Shown one piece after another: positions 15,217-23,581 of a DNA stretch of 64,000 nucleotides. Both the position numbers and the translations under genes were made by a program. Source of the DNA: Acidobacteriota bacterium (lineage in GTDB: Bacteria > Acidobacteriota > Terriglobia > Bryobacterales > Bryobacteraceae); the NCBI GenBank assembly GCA_025352795.1, contig JANXSF010000087.1, positions 62,001 through 126,000 on the forward strand. Direction: 5' to 3'. Numbering within the stretch: the first letter of the stretch is position 1; each line of letters starts with the position of its first letter. The notes below the pieces were generated by a model. It had not been told where the DNA came from, did no database searches, and worked only from the letters and a program-made list of their open reading frames with translations.

Positions 15217-16974
15217 TTAACCTGCTTGAGTTGCCGGCAGCTTCAAGGTAAAAATGCTCCCTTTGCCTGAAACTGATTTCACTTCAATGCCGCCGGAATG
15301 AGCTTCCATGATGCGCTTCACCAGGCTCAAGCCCAGGCCTGTGCCGTGAATCTGATCCTCCACTGCTCTGCGCCCACGGTAAAACGGTTCAAAGATGTGG
15401 GGCAGATCCGCCGAGTCAATTCCCGGTCCGCGATCCTCCACGCTGATTTCCAACTGCCGTCCTTTACTGGTTTCCAAAGTCCGCGCGCTCAGCCCAATCC
15501 AACCGGATTCATTGGCATACTTCGCCGCATTGGTGAGCAGGTTTTGCAGGCAATGGGCCAGCGAATTCGGGTCGGCCAGTACATGCGGTAAGCCCTCAGG
15601 AACCTGCATTTCCACACGACATCCCCGATCCTTCAACGTCGGTTCACAAGAAGCAAGCGCCCGCTGGATAATGGTATTCACATCCACGGCAGTGAACTCA
15701 AACTTCTCATTGCCTTTTTCCAAACCGGCGAAACTCATAATCTGTTCCACCATTTCAGATAGTCGACGGCCTTCATTGCGGATCAACGATCCATACCGTC
15801 GAACCTGGCCTTCACTAACAACCAGTCCATCTGCCAAGTTATCGCCAGCAGAACGAATCACCGCCAGTGGAGTTCGCAATTCATGCGAAACACTGGCCAC
15901 AAATTCCATCTGCTGATGGGCCAATCTTTGGGATCTGCGGCTGGTGGTGGATAACAAACCCATGGTTCCGGCCATTAATAAAAGGATGGCGAAGCTGATT
16001 AATAGATTGCGATTGCGCACAGCGGATGCCGCCTGGGCAATGGAACCCGCTTTGTGTCGAACAGAAACAGCCCACCGTCCGCGAGGCTCTGGTGGTGGAT
16101 TGGCCGATGGATTCCGTCCGCCCGGCGGGCCAAACGGAGGAGGACCACCGAACCGTGATGGATTTTCCGGTCGTATGTCGAACAACGATCCGGTGGCATC
16201 GGCAACGTTCATGTCCTCTCCATCGGGGCTTGTTTGGAAAACAATACTGGACTGGGCTCCGCGAGTGGCAATTCGTACGAAATAATCTTCGCCAAAGTAG
16301 CGTTTGGCCAGCTCAGGGAAATATTGCGATTGCAAATAGTCCCGGTCAAATTCAACAATCGTCCAACCCTGCAGCACCGCCTGACTCCAAATTGGCGATC
16401 CTAACTCCGTGTCGGTTTCAAAACTTAATCGGGGCGCCGCCGCTGCCAGCACATCTTTGGTAAACCAGTCTCGGGGAGGCCTGGGGCCACCGGGCGGCCG
16501 CGTTGGCGGATTATCCGGCGGGGGTCGCCATTCGGCCTGATCTCGCAGTTTTTGAAACGCCTGTGGCCATTCCAGCGGTTCCCAACTTCCTTTTTCCACG
16601 TTGTAGGCTTCCAGGGAATTTGTTGCCCGTTCCCCACCGGAAGAACGGTAGATGGCTTTTAATAAGGGAAGTTGGTTGTTGTTGGTGGCCCAGCGTCGAT
16701 ATCGTAAGGCGAATTCTCCGCCGTCTGGCGAGTTGGCCCGCGGTGCCAATAAGAACGCATTGATGCGGTTCAGTTCGGCATTGAATTCCCGTGTGAAAAG
16801 AGTGACTGCTTCTTTAAGTTGCCGGTCTAATCGTTCTTCTTCGGCCATGCTCAGTTGGCTGATCCAACGATACTGCACCAGGGCCAATGCCGGAAGCAGC
16901 AACGCCAGCGCACATCCCAATAACAGGGGTAAGTGGGACCGGTTCCAAACGAAATTAAGAGGCAGTTTCCTCAT
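15217..16974 (-). CDS. Membrane sensor histidine kinase
   Basis: 585 residues. One membrane helix at about 16-36, a large extracytoplasmic region (37-320) with two proline-rich stretches (about 150-168 and 276-298), a second helix at about 322-342, then a HisKA domain with phospho-acceptor His364 in FVASVSHELRTPL and a HATPase domain with LTNAAKYAN, DRGPGID and GTGLGLSLVKRI. No HAMP or PAS domain is obvious. It starts 3 nt after the stop of the ECF sigma gene. Confidence 0.94.
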   Translation of the reverse strand: MRKLPLNFVWNRSHLPLLLGCALALLLPALALVQYRWISQLSMAEEERLDRQLKEAVTLFTREFNAELNRINAFLLAPRANSPDGGEFALRYRRWATNNNQLPLLKAIYRSSGGERATNSLEAYNVEKGSWEPLEWPQAFQKLRDQAEWRPPPDNPPTRPPGGPRPPRDWFTKDVLAAAAPRLSFETDTELGSPIWSQAVLQGWTIVEFDRDYLQSQYFPELAKRYFGEDYFVRIATRGAQSSIVFQTSPDGEDMNVADATGSLFDIRPENPSRFGGPPPFGPPGGRNPSANPPPEPRGRWAVSVRHKAGSIAQAASAVRNRNLLISFAILLLMAGTMGLLSTTSRRSQRLAHQQMEFVASVSHELRTPLAVIRSAGDNLADGLVVSEGQVRRYGSLIRNEGRRLSEMVEQIMSFAGLEKGNEKFEFTAVDVNTIIQRALASCEPTLKDRGCRVEMQVPEGLPHVLADPNSLAHCLQNLLTNAAKYANESGWIGLSARTLETSKGRQLEISVEDRGPGIDSADLPHIFEPFYRGRRAVEDQIHGTGLGLSLVKRIMEAHSGGIEVKSVSGKGSIFTLKLPATQAG

Positions 16975-16977
16975 ACA

Positions 16978-17553
16978 CTACTTTGCAATGTGCGCCAGAC
17001 GCGTACGTAACGTAGTATATGCCCGGAACAGCAGCGCTTTCACGGTGGTCATGGAACAGCCCATGGATTCGGCGATTTGCCAATAATCCATTTCTTCGTA
17101 TTTGTGCATTAAAACCGCTGCTTTTTGACGATCCGGCAAGCTGAAAATGGCCTGCTTGATTTCATCCATGTGCTCGCGCTTTAGAATATCGTGATGGACG
17201 GTTGGGGCACTATCGGCTACTTGACGGCGAAAGCCCAGCAGCGTCACGGCATCTAAACTCTCTTCCATGCGCTCCCGTCGCTTGTCGCGCAACCAGTTTA
17301 GAGCAAGGTTCGTAGCAATGCGGTACAACCAGGTGGTGAACTTGGCCGAAGGCTTGTAGTTCTGGCGGGAACAATAGACTCGTAAAAATACTTCCTGGGC
17401 CAATTCCTCCGCAACGCCATGGTTGTGAACCATGCGGAATAGAAAGTGGACCAGCGGAGTGCGGTGCCGTTCTAAAAGGTTTTCAAAACATTGCATGTCT
17501 CCATCTTTCACCCGGAGCATCAAGTCACTATCAATTTCTATGGCTGGTGTCAT
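16978..17553 (-). CDS. ECF-type RNA polymerase sigma factor
   Basis: 191 residues with region 2 (GVAEELAQEVFLRVY, FTTWLYRIATNLALNWLRD) and region 4 (LPDRQKAAVLMHKYEEMDYWQIA, GCSMTTVKALLFRAYTTLR). No anti-sigma factor follows. Instead, a histidine kinase and response regulator come directly after on the same transcript, which suggests that the sigma factor is controlled by, or works with, the two-component pair. Divergent from the CotH gene with a 214-bp shared upstream region. Confidence 0.94.
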   Translation of the reverse strand: MTPAIEIDSDLMLRVKDGDMQCFENLLERHRTPLVHFLFRMVHNHGVAEELAQEVFLRVYCSRQNYKPSAKFTTWLYRIATNLALNWLRDKRRERMEESLDAVTLLGFRRQVADSAPTVHHDILKREHMDEIKQAIFSLPDRQKAAVLMHKYEEMDYWQIAESMGCSMTTVKALLFRAYTTLRTRLAHIAK

Positions 17554-17654
17554 GTTGGCCTTTCCCTAACGAACTCACATTCGCTTCCTATGAACTATCA
17601 GACGACATTTCGAGAAACGGTAGGGTAAAATGCACGAAAAACTATTGTTAAGAG

Positions 17655-17716
17655 TGTAAAGGGCAGGTCTGGGTAACAAGTTATGATCACGTCAGAATTG
17701 ACGGTCTGCCTTTACA
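17655..17716. repeat. Inverted repeat between the ECF sigma and CotH genes
   Basis: TGTAAAGGGCAG (17655-17666) matches the reverse complement of CTGCCTTTACA (17706-17716) with one extra G. Inside it lies a smaller palindrome, CGTCA-GAAT-TGACG. It could be an operator or a leader hairpin of the CotH transcript; it has no U-tract. Confidence 0.5.
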
Positions 17717-17767
17717 AATCTTCAAGATAAGTCGGGTCAAGTGTGGGTTACAGTATCATTACAGCCT

Positions 17768-19780
17768 ATGAAACCCGGAAAATACCCCGCAAATCCCATA
17801 GTTGCCGCCGTCATCGCGGCAATTCTCGGCTTCGGCCCACTGCTCGCAGCCGCCGCATCGCCCGCCCCTACCAAGTCTGCCGATCTCTTTCAGACCACTA
17901 AAATCTGGAACATTCATTTGAAATGGACGGCAGCCGAATGGGATGCCATGGAACCGAAAGGTGGTCAACGCGGCCCCGGCGCATTCGGAGGCGGTCGCGG
18001 TGGCTTTGGCCCGGCCATGTTCCTCACCCCAGGCTTTATGAAAGCCGATCAAAATAAAGACGGGAAATTATCTCGTGATGAGTTTTCTAAACTTGGCCAG
18101 GATTGGTTTGCGTCCTGGGATAAGGCAAAGTCCGGCGCATTGACTTCCGCCCAGCTTACGGAAGGTTTGAATACTTCTTTCCCAATGCCCTTCGGACCCG
18201 GTGGTCCTGGCGGTGGCGGTCCTGGTGGACCCGGAGGTGGTGGTCCCGGCGGTCCTGGTGGCCGACCCGGTGGAGCGGGCGGCATGCAGGGAAAGAACGG
18301 GCGCAATGGCATGTCGGCCATGCAGGGCATTGACTTCAAATACGTCCATGCCGACCTGGATTTTGAAGGCACCCAACTGAAAGATGTGGCTGTCCGATAC
18401 AAAGGCAACAGCACGTTTTCACAATCGCGCAACTCGTTGAAGCGATCCTTCAAAATTGACCTCAATAAGTATTCCAAAGACCAAAAGCTGGCTGGAATTA
18501 CAAAATTCAATCTTCATAGTTGCGTCACTGACGATAGTTATATGAATGAAGTACTCTCCTACGCTTTGTTCCGCGATGCGCAAGTTCCTTCGCCACGCAC
18601 AGCCTATGCCCGCGTTTACGTCACTGTTTCAGGCAAGCATGAAAATAAATACGTGGGACTTTACTCGGTTGTGGAAGACGTGGATAAAACCTTTGCCGAA
18701 GAAACTTTTGGGCAAAGCAAGGGAGCTATTTTTAAGCCATCCACCCGCAATCTGTTCAGCTACCTGGGCGAGGATTGGGAAAAATACAACCAGATTTACG
18801 ATCCCAAAACCAACCTTTCCAAAAAGCAGCAGCGCCGCGTCATGGATTTTTCCAAGTACGTGACCAGCGCTTCCGACGAAGAGTTCGCCAAAGGGTTGGC
18901 CAACTATCTGGACATTGAAGAGTTTGCCCGATTCCTTTCCACCACAGTCTGGCTGTCTAACAGCGATAGCATTCTGGCCATGGGACAGAATTTCTATGTC
19001 TACCTGCATCCTGAAACGAACAAATTTGTCTTCCTGCCTTGGGATCTTGACCTATCGTTTGGTCGGTTCATGGGCAGCAATGCGGAACTAAGCATAAGGA
19101 AGCCATGGCAAGGGCAAAACAAGTTTCTGGAACGTGTCTTCCAGCAAGAATCGTTCAAAAAGAGCTATATGGATTTAATGGCCAAGAATAGCAAAACCAT
19201 TTTTGCGCCAGAACGAATCACCAAACAAGTTGAGGAAACCGCACTGTTGCTTCGCCCTAGTGTTAAAGATGAATCCGATTCGAAACTCACCAAGTTCGAT
19301 AAAGCCATTGCCGGTGAAACATCACAGGGCGGCGGCTTCGGCCCTCCCCCAGGTGCTGGTGGACCCGGCGGACCTGGTGGTCCTGGTGGCGGCTTCGGCG
19401 GCCCGGGCGGTCCTATGGGTGGCAAGCCAATCAAGGCCTTCGTCGGACCCCGGGCGCAATCGGTGGCCGATCAATTGGCTGGTAAGTCAGAGGGTCAGGC
19501 AAATGCTGGCATGGGTGGACGCGGAGGCCCCGGTGGTGGTCGTGGCGGGTTTGGACCGGGCACCATGATCGGACCAGCATTCCTGAAAGCGATGGACGCG
19601 AATAAAGACGGCAACATTACACAGGAAGAATTTAAGACAACGTTCACCAAGTGGTTTGATTCCTGGAGCACAGACAACCTGATTACCGAAGAACAACTGC
19701 GGGCCGGGATTGAAAAAGATTTGGCACCCGCTGGAATGCCCGGTGGACCTGGCGGCATGCCAGCACCGCCTCCACTTTAG
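17768..19780 (+). CDS. CotH kinase family protein with EF-hand motifs and Gly-rich linkers
   Basis: 670 residues from ATG 17768 (a GTG 27 nt upstream is in frame). A signal peptide ends near ALAAAASPAPTKS; the CotH fold follows with NIHLKWTAAEWDAM, VRYKGNSTFSQSRNSLKRSFKIDLNKY, the kinase-core FLPWDLDLSFG and the active-site-like LGEDWEKYNQIYD region. Two Ca-binding EF-hand loops are visible: DQNKDGKLSRDEF (about residue 95) and DANKDGNITQEEF (about 615). Two GPGGPGGGGPGG-type linkers flank the kinase core. CotH kinases phosphorylate spore-coat proteins in Bacillus; here the role is unknown. It is followed by a VTC polymerase-like gene and DUF4956 gene, a widespread trio. Confidence 0.93.
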   Translation: MKPGKYPANPIVAAVIAAILGFGPLLAAAASPAPTKSADLFQTTKIWNIHLKWTAAEWDAMEPKGGQRGPGAFGGGRGGFGPAMFLTPGFMKADQNKDGKLSRDEFSKLGQDWFASWDKAKSGALTSAQLTEGLNTSFPMPFGPGGPGGGGPGGPGGGGPGGPGGRPGGAGGMQGKNGRNGMSAMQGIDFKYVHADLDFEGTQLKDVAVRYKGNSTFSQSRNSLKRSFKIDLNKYSKDQKLAGITKFNLHSCVTDDSYMNEVLSYALFRDAQVPSPRTAYARVYVTVSGKHENKYVGLYSVVEDVDKTFAEETFGQSKGAIFKPSTRNLFSYLGEDWEKYNQIYDPKTNLSKKQQRRVMDFSKYVTSASDEEFAKGLANYLDIEEFARFLSTTVWLSNSDSILAMGQNFYVYLHPETNKFVFLPWDLDLSFGRFMGSNAELSIRKPWQGQNKFLERVFQQESFKKSYMDLMAKNSKTIFAPERITKQVEETALLLRPSVKDESDSKLTKFDKAIAGETSQGGGFGPPPGAGGPGGPGGPGGGFGGPGGPMGGKPIKAFVGPRAQSVADQLAGKSEGQANAGMGGRGGPGGGRGGFGPGTMIGPAFLKAMDANKDGNITQEEFKTTFTKWFDSWSTDNLITEEQLRAGIEKDLAPAGMPGGPGGMPAPPPL

Positions 19781-19792
19781 GATCTGGTAAAC

Positions 19793-20539
19793 ATGAAAAT
19801 CATTCAATCGCCGTCTCTTGGTACCGGTCATGCAAGTAAGTTTGCCTCCGAGGTGAAATTCGTTGTCAGCCCGGCGCAGGCCAATGAAATTCGTCAGTGG
19901 TCGCGTGCCAATTTGCAGGCCGACCCGCATGGCAGTGGCGAGACTGGCGACAACTACACCATCACCAGTATTTATCTGGATACGGAGAATTTCGACGTAC
20001 TGCAGCGCAATGGGTCATTTGGGAGAGGTAAGTATCGGATTCGCCGCTATGGGGACAGTTCTGAAGTTTTTCTGGAACGAAAGATGAAGACTCGCGGGTT
20101 GGTCAGCAAGAAGCGGACGCAAGTGCCTCTGCATGACTTAACCCTGGTCGCCACAGGTGAGCCCAATCGGGAATGGGCTGGTTATTGGTATCACCGCCGT
20201 TTGACCGCGCGTCGACTTCACCCTGTTTGTCAGATTTCCTACCAGCGCACGGCTCGAATGCTGATGAGCCCCACGGGTCCGCTGCGTTTAACGTTGGATG
20301 AGCAAGTGGCCGCTGTGGGCGTCAATCAGTTTGCTTTTGAACAAGCGGAACCGGCGCTACTGTCCACCGGGGGAGTGATTGTCGAAATTAAATTCCGGCA
20401 GCAAATGCCCGCTCTATTCACCGCATTCATACAGCAGTTTGCCCTTACTCCAAAGCCCGCTTCCAAATATCGAATTGCATGCGCGACACTAGGACTGGGC
20501 ATACCCAAGTTCCTCACCGATGCAGTCGAAGCAGCCTAA
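19793..20539 (+). CDS. VTC domain (polyphosphate polymerase-like) protein
   Basis: 248 residues. Tunnel-fold VTC features: EVKFVVSPAQ, SIYLDTENFDVLQ, GKYRIRRYG, FLERKMKTRGLVSKKRTQV and VEIKFRQQMP. In yeast Vtc4 these basic residues bind the growing polyphosphate chain and nucleotide. No signal peptide, so it should act in the cytoplasm, probably with the downstream membrane protein. It starts 12 bp after the CotH gene and ends 6 bp before the DUF4956 gene. Confidence 0.9.
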   Translation: MKIIQSPSLGTGHASKFASEVKFVVSPAQANEIRQWSRANLQADPHGSGETGDNYTITSIYLDTENFDVLQRNGSFGRGKYRIRRYGDSSEVFLERKMKTRGLVSKKRTQVPLHDLTLVATGEPNREWAGYWYHRRLTARRLHPVCQISYQRTARMLMSPTGPLRLTLDEQVAAVGVNQFAFEQAEPALLSTGGVIVEIKFRQQMPALFTAFIQQFALTPKPASKYRIACATLGLGIPKFLTDAVEAA

Positions 20540-20545
20540 TTTCAA

Positions 20546-21232
20546 ATGTTGGATTTTTTAACCGCAGCATTCGTCCACGGTCCGCAGATTTCGCCACTGG
20601 AATTGTTCGTCCGGTTGATGACGGCATTGCTGTTTGGCTGGATCATTTCCATGGTCTATCTGAAGACCCGTAAGAATCCTGACCTAAGCCCTTCCTTCCC
20701 CGCAACGCTGGTTCTGCTGTGTGTGTTGATCGCCATGGTCACCCAGGTGATTGGGGATAATGTGGCACGGGCGTTCAGTTTAGTAGGGGCGCTATCCATT
20801 GTTCGCTTCCGCACCGTGGTGCGAGATACGCAAGATACGGCTTACGTTATTCTTGCTGTGATTGTGGGCATGGCGGTGGGGGCAAAGGCGTTGTGGGTGG
20901 CGGCAATCGGCATTTTTGTAGTGGCATTGGCGGAACTGTTGTTGAACTTGAGGCGGATTAAGCAAGCTACACCTTCCACCGAATATACACTCCGCATTAA
21001 AACAACGTCCAATATGAATCTGGATGACCTGATCCAGAACGGTATCGGCCAGCATCTGGAGATGAGCGAATTGATTTCACTGGGCACCGGCAAACGCGGG
21101 TCATTACTGGAAGCGGCTTATCGACTACGTCTACGAGGCAATACATCGGCTCATACCCTGATAAATGTCCTGGATCAGATGGACGGGGTGGAAAGCGTAC
21201 AACTGCTGCGACGCGGAATGGATGACGATTGA
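20546..21232 (+). CDS. DUF4956 family membrane protein
   Basis: 228 residues. Four hydrophobic segments in the first 140 residues include LALLFGWIISMVYL-type helix 1 and the family-typical RAFSLVGALSIVRFRTVVRDTQDTAY; a soluble C-terminal ferredoxin-like region (about 145-228) follows. DUF4956 proteins nearly always neighbour VTC and CotH genes and are proposed to serve as the membrane partner of the VTC polymerase. The sequence supports family membership; the function is inference. Confidence 0.88.
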   Translation: MLDFLTAAFVHGPQISPLELFVRLMTALLFGWIISMVYLKTRKNPDLSPSFPATLVLLCVLIAMVTQVIGDNVARAFSLVGALSIVRFRTVVRDTQDTAYVILAVIVGMAVGAKALWVAAIGIFVVALAELLLNLRRIKQATPSTEYTLRIKTTSNMNLDDLIQNGIGQHLEMSELISLGTGKRGSLLEAAYRLRLRGNTSAHTLINVLDQMDGVESVQLLRRGMDDD

Positions 21233-21470
21233 CCCTAACCCGGTAAGTTCTTCAAAGATGTTAATCTAATCCAGTAAAAATTTCATACCCTCAAATGCGA
21301 TTCCCATTGCAACTGCTTGATTTTGGGAAGATTCACACTCATCGATAGCTTTGGTCCTTGCTTTGCAATGTAACCTTCGATCTCCTACTTTCCCTACGCA
21401 ATTCAGGGGGCGAAATGAAAGCCCGGATGATTAGCTGTTGACCAAATTCTTTGAAGAAGAGGATGACAAC

Positions 21471-21893
21471 ATGGCGAATCTAAATCGCTGGCAAGTGGTT
21501 ATACGCAATACTATTTTTGCTATGGGCCTACCCCTATTAGGCTCGGTAGTTATGATTTCAGGACTGCAACCCTGTTCGGAAAATGCCAGAGCGGAACTAT
21601 CCTCTCCTGACCGAAAATACGTCCTTCGGGTGGGTGATTATGGCTGTGGTGCAAACCGTCGCGATCAAGTTTTTGTGAGTCTGGAACGAGCCACTTTCCT
21701 GCCCAAATGGCTGGTTGGCGGGGAATCCAGAGTCCTGTTGGAAGGGCCAATTAACATCCTGCCGCAATGGCTGGAAAATCACAGTGTCGTGCTGAAGTGC
21801 TGGTATTGCAATGAGGCTGTGCTGGCAGAGTTAGGACATTTACAACTTGGCAACTTGAAGGCGAAGCCAGAAAAATGGCGCTTTGACCGTTAG
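21471..21893 (+). CDS. Hypothetical membrane-anchored or exported protein
   Basis: 140 residues from ATG 21471; GAAGAGGATG about 8 nt upstream is the likely ribosome-binding site. One N-terminal helix (NTIFAMGLPLLGSVVMISG), then a compact region with six Cys in total (including LKCWYCNEAVL). I recognise no family. It is preceded by a 238-bp gap with no other gene or clear promoter, and followed by the 30-bp inverted repeat terminator pair. Confidence 0.65.
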   Translation: MANLNRWQVVIRNTIFAMGLPLLGSVVMISGLQPCSENARAELSSPDRKYVLRVGDYGCGANRRDQVFVSLERATFLPKWLVGGESRVLLEGPINILPQWLENHSVVLKCWYCNEAVLAELGHLQLGNLKAKPEKWRFDR

Positions 21894-21897
21894 AAAA

Positions 21898-21990
21898 TAG
21901 GCGTAAAAGACCGCTCCCTTGCGGTCAAGGCTCTGTAGAATCTAGTTAGTTACCTAGCCGTGACCGCAAGGGAGCGGTCTTTTACGCCTA
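21898..21990. terminator. Inverted pair of identical terminator hairpins
   Basis: A perfect 30-bp inverted repeat (21898-21927 and 21961-21990), extendable to 35 bp with one mismatch, separates the 140-residue gene and the convergent permease. Each arm contains its own hairpin: GACCGC-AAGGGA-GCGGTC followed by TTTT, so the right arm ends plus-strand and the left arm minus-strand transcripts. The right arm includes the TAG stop codon of the permease gene (21990-21988). The whole could also fold as one long cruciform. The unit resembles a REP-like repeat, but no further copy is seen in this window. Confidence 0.85.
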
Positions 21991-23418
21991 CTGGTTGAAG
22001 CCGCCCGCCATATTTGTCCGGTTGCGGCCATACAAGAAGTAGATCACCAGGCCTATCACCAGCCATACGAAAAATCGAACCCACGTTTCCGTAGGCAGGC
22101 TGACCATTAGCGCGCAGCAGCAAAAGATGCTGATCAGCGGTAATGCTGGCACCCAGGGAACACGGAATGCGCGATACCTGTCAGGCTGCGTGCGGCGCAT
22201 TACGATTACTCCAATGGAAGTGAGCACAAACGCGAAGAGCGTCCCAATGTTCGATAGGTCGGCAAGAGTACCGATGTCCAGCAGTCCGGCGGGAATTCCT
22301 ACCACCAATCCTGCGATCCAAGTGGAAACGTAGGGAGTCTTATACTTCGGATGCACCTTGGAAAAGCAATCGGGCAGCAGTTTGTCCCGCGACATGGCAA
22401 ACCAGACACGAGCCTGCCCGTACTGAAACACCAGCAGAGAACTGAGCATCCCTACAATCGCTCCGGCACTGACGGCAATGTTCAGATGTGTGTATCCAAT
22501 CTGCTTTAAGGCGTTGGCTACCGGAGCAGCATTGTTGAGAGTGTGCCAATCGACAATGCCAGTAAGCACCAAAGCCACTGATGCATAAAGCACTGAGCAC
22601 AAAAACAGAGTCAATAAAATGCCAATGGGCATATCCCGCGCAGGGTTTTTGCACTCTTCAGCCGCAGTGGAAACCGAATCAAACCCAATGTAGGTGAAGA
22701 AGACAATGGCCGCCCCGGACATGATTCCAGGGAAGCCGTTGGGTGCAAAGGGATGCCAATTTTCAACCTTCACCGCACTGGCTGCGCCAAATACAAAGGC
22801 TAGGATGGCCCCCAGTTTTATCGCCACCATCAAATTGTTAGCACCGGAACTTTCTTTAGCGCCACGCACCAAAACCCAACTTAGCAACAATAGGATAAGT
22901 AATGCTGGGAGATTGAAAATTGCCCCCGTCGATTTGCCTTCTACAAATGGCGGAGTGGATAACCAGAACGGTAAATGGACACCGAACAGCGCATCCAAAA
23001 TCGCGTTGAAATAGGCTGAGAATCCCACCGCCACAGCCATGTTGGAAACGGCGTATTCCAGGATCAGATCCCAACCAATAATCCAGGCTATTAGCTCGCC
23101 CAAAGTGGCGTAGGTATAAGTGTAAGCGCTGCCCGCAATGGGAATCATGGATGCCAGCTCGGCATAACACAGAGCTGCAAAACTGCATGCAAAGGCAACT
23201 AAGAGGAAGGAAATAGCAATCGCAGGACCGGCACCGGGACGTCCAACTTCGCCAACCGCTGCCGTTCCTGTGAGTGTGAAAATACCAGACCCAATTACCG
23301 CACCAATGCCTAATGCCGTTAAGCTCCAAACGCCTAACGTTTTTTCCAGCCGCCGATCCGCATGTTGCGAACTGGCCAGCAGAGCGTCAATGGACTTGGT
23401 GCGGAATAGGGAGTTCAC
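21988..23418 (-). CDS. APC-superfamily amino acid permease (cationic amino acid transporter type)
   Basis: 476 residues, 12 or more predicted helices. MNSLFRTKSIDALLASS followed by LGVWSLTALGIGAVIGSGIF is the usual opening of bacterial CAT-type permeases, with the conserved GIGAVIGSGIF helix 1 substrate motif and FFTYIGFDSVSTAAEE later. The start codon is GTG at 23418. It begins 4 nt after the stop of the 52-residue basic protein and belongs to the uvrD transcript. The stop is built into the inverted repeat. Confidence 0.92.
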   Translation of the reverse strand: MNSLFRTKSIDALLASSQHADRRLEKTLGVWSLTALGIGAVIGSGIFTLTGTAAVGEVGRPGAGPAIAISFLLVAFACSFAALCYAELASMIPIAGSAYTYTYATLGELIAWIIGWDLILEYAVSNMAVAVGFSAYFNAILDALFGVHLPFWLSTPPFVEGKSTGAIFNLPALLILLLLSWVLVRGAKESSGANNLMVAIKLGAILAFVFGAASAVKVENWHPFAPNGFPGIMSGAAIVFFTYIGFDSVSTAAEECKNPARDMPIGILLTLFLCSVLYASVALVLTGIVDWHTLNNAAPVANALKQIGYTHLNIAVSAGAIVGMLSSLLVFQYGQARVWFAMSRDKLLPDCFSKVHPKYKTPYVSTWIAGLVVGIPAGLLDIGTLADLSNIGTLFAFVLTSIGVIVMRRTQPDRYRAFRVPWVPALPLISIFCCCALMVSLPTETWVRFFVWLVIGLVIYFLYGRNRTNMAGGFNQ

Positions 23419-23422
23419 GCAA

Positions 23423-23581
23423 TTAGCGTTTGCGCTGGCCTTTAGAAATGATCTTGACTTTCTTCTTCATCGATCCACGGGCCACGCCCGAAGCTCGCTT
23501 GGCTTTTGGCGCACACTTCTTGCGTGCGGCGCGCTTCAGCTTCTTTCGTTCATCTGTATCTGTTACGTTCTTAGTATTCAT
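23423..23581 (-). CDS. 52-residue very basic protein coupled to uvrD
   Basis: Reads MNTKNVTDTDERKKLKRAAR and continues to ...IISKGQRKR, with 20 Lys/Arg in 52 residues. The ATG at 23581-23579 overlaps the TGA of uvrD as ATGA, the gene fills the gap between uvrD and the permease, and the permease GTG starts 4 nt after its stop; these tight joints support a real gene. It has no hydrophobic segment. Nucleic-acid or ribosome binding is plausible from charge only. I recognise no family. Confidence 0.75.
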   Translation of the reverse strand: MNTKNVTDTDERKKLKRAARKKCAPKAKRASGVARGSMKKKVKIISKGQRKR

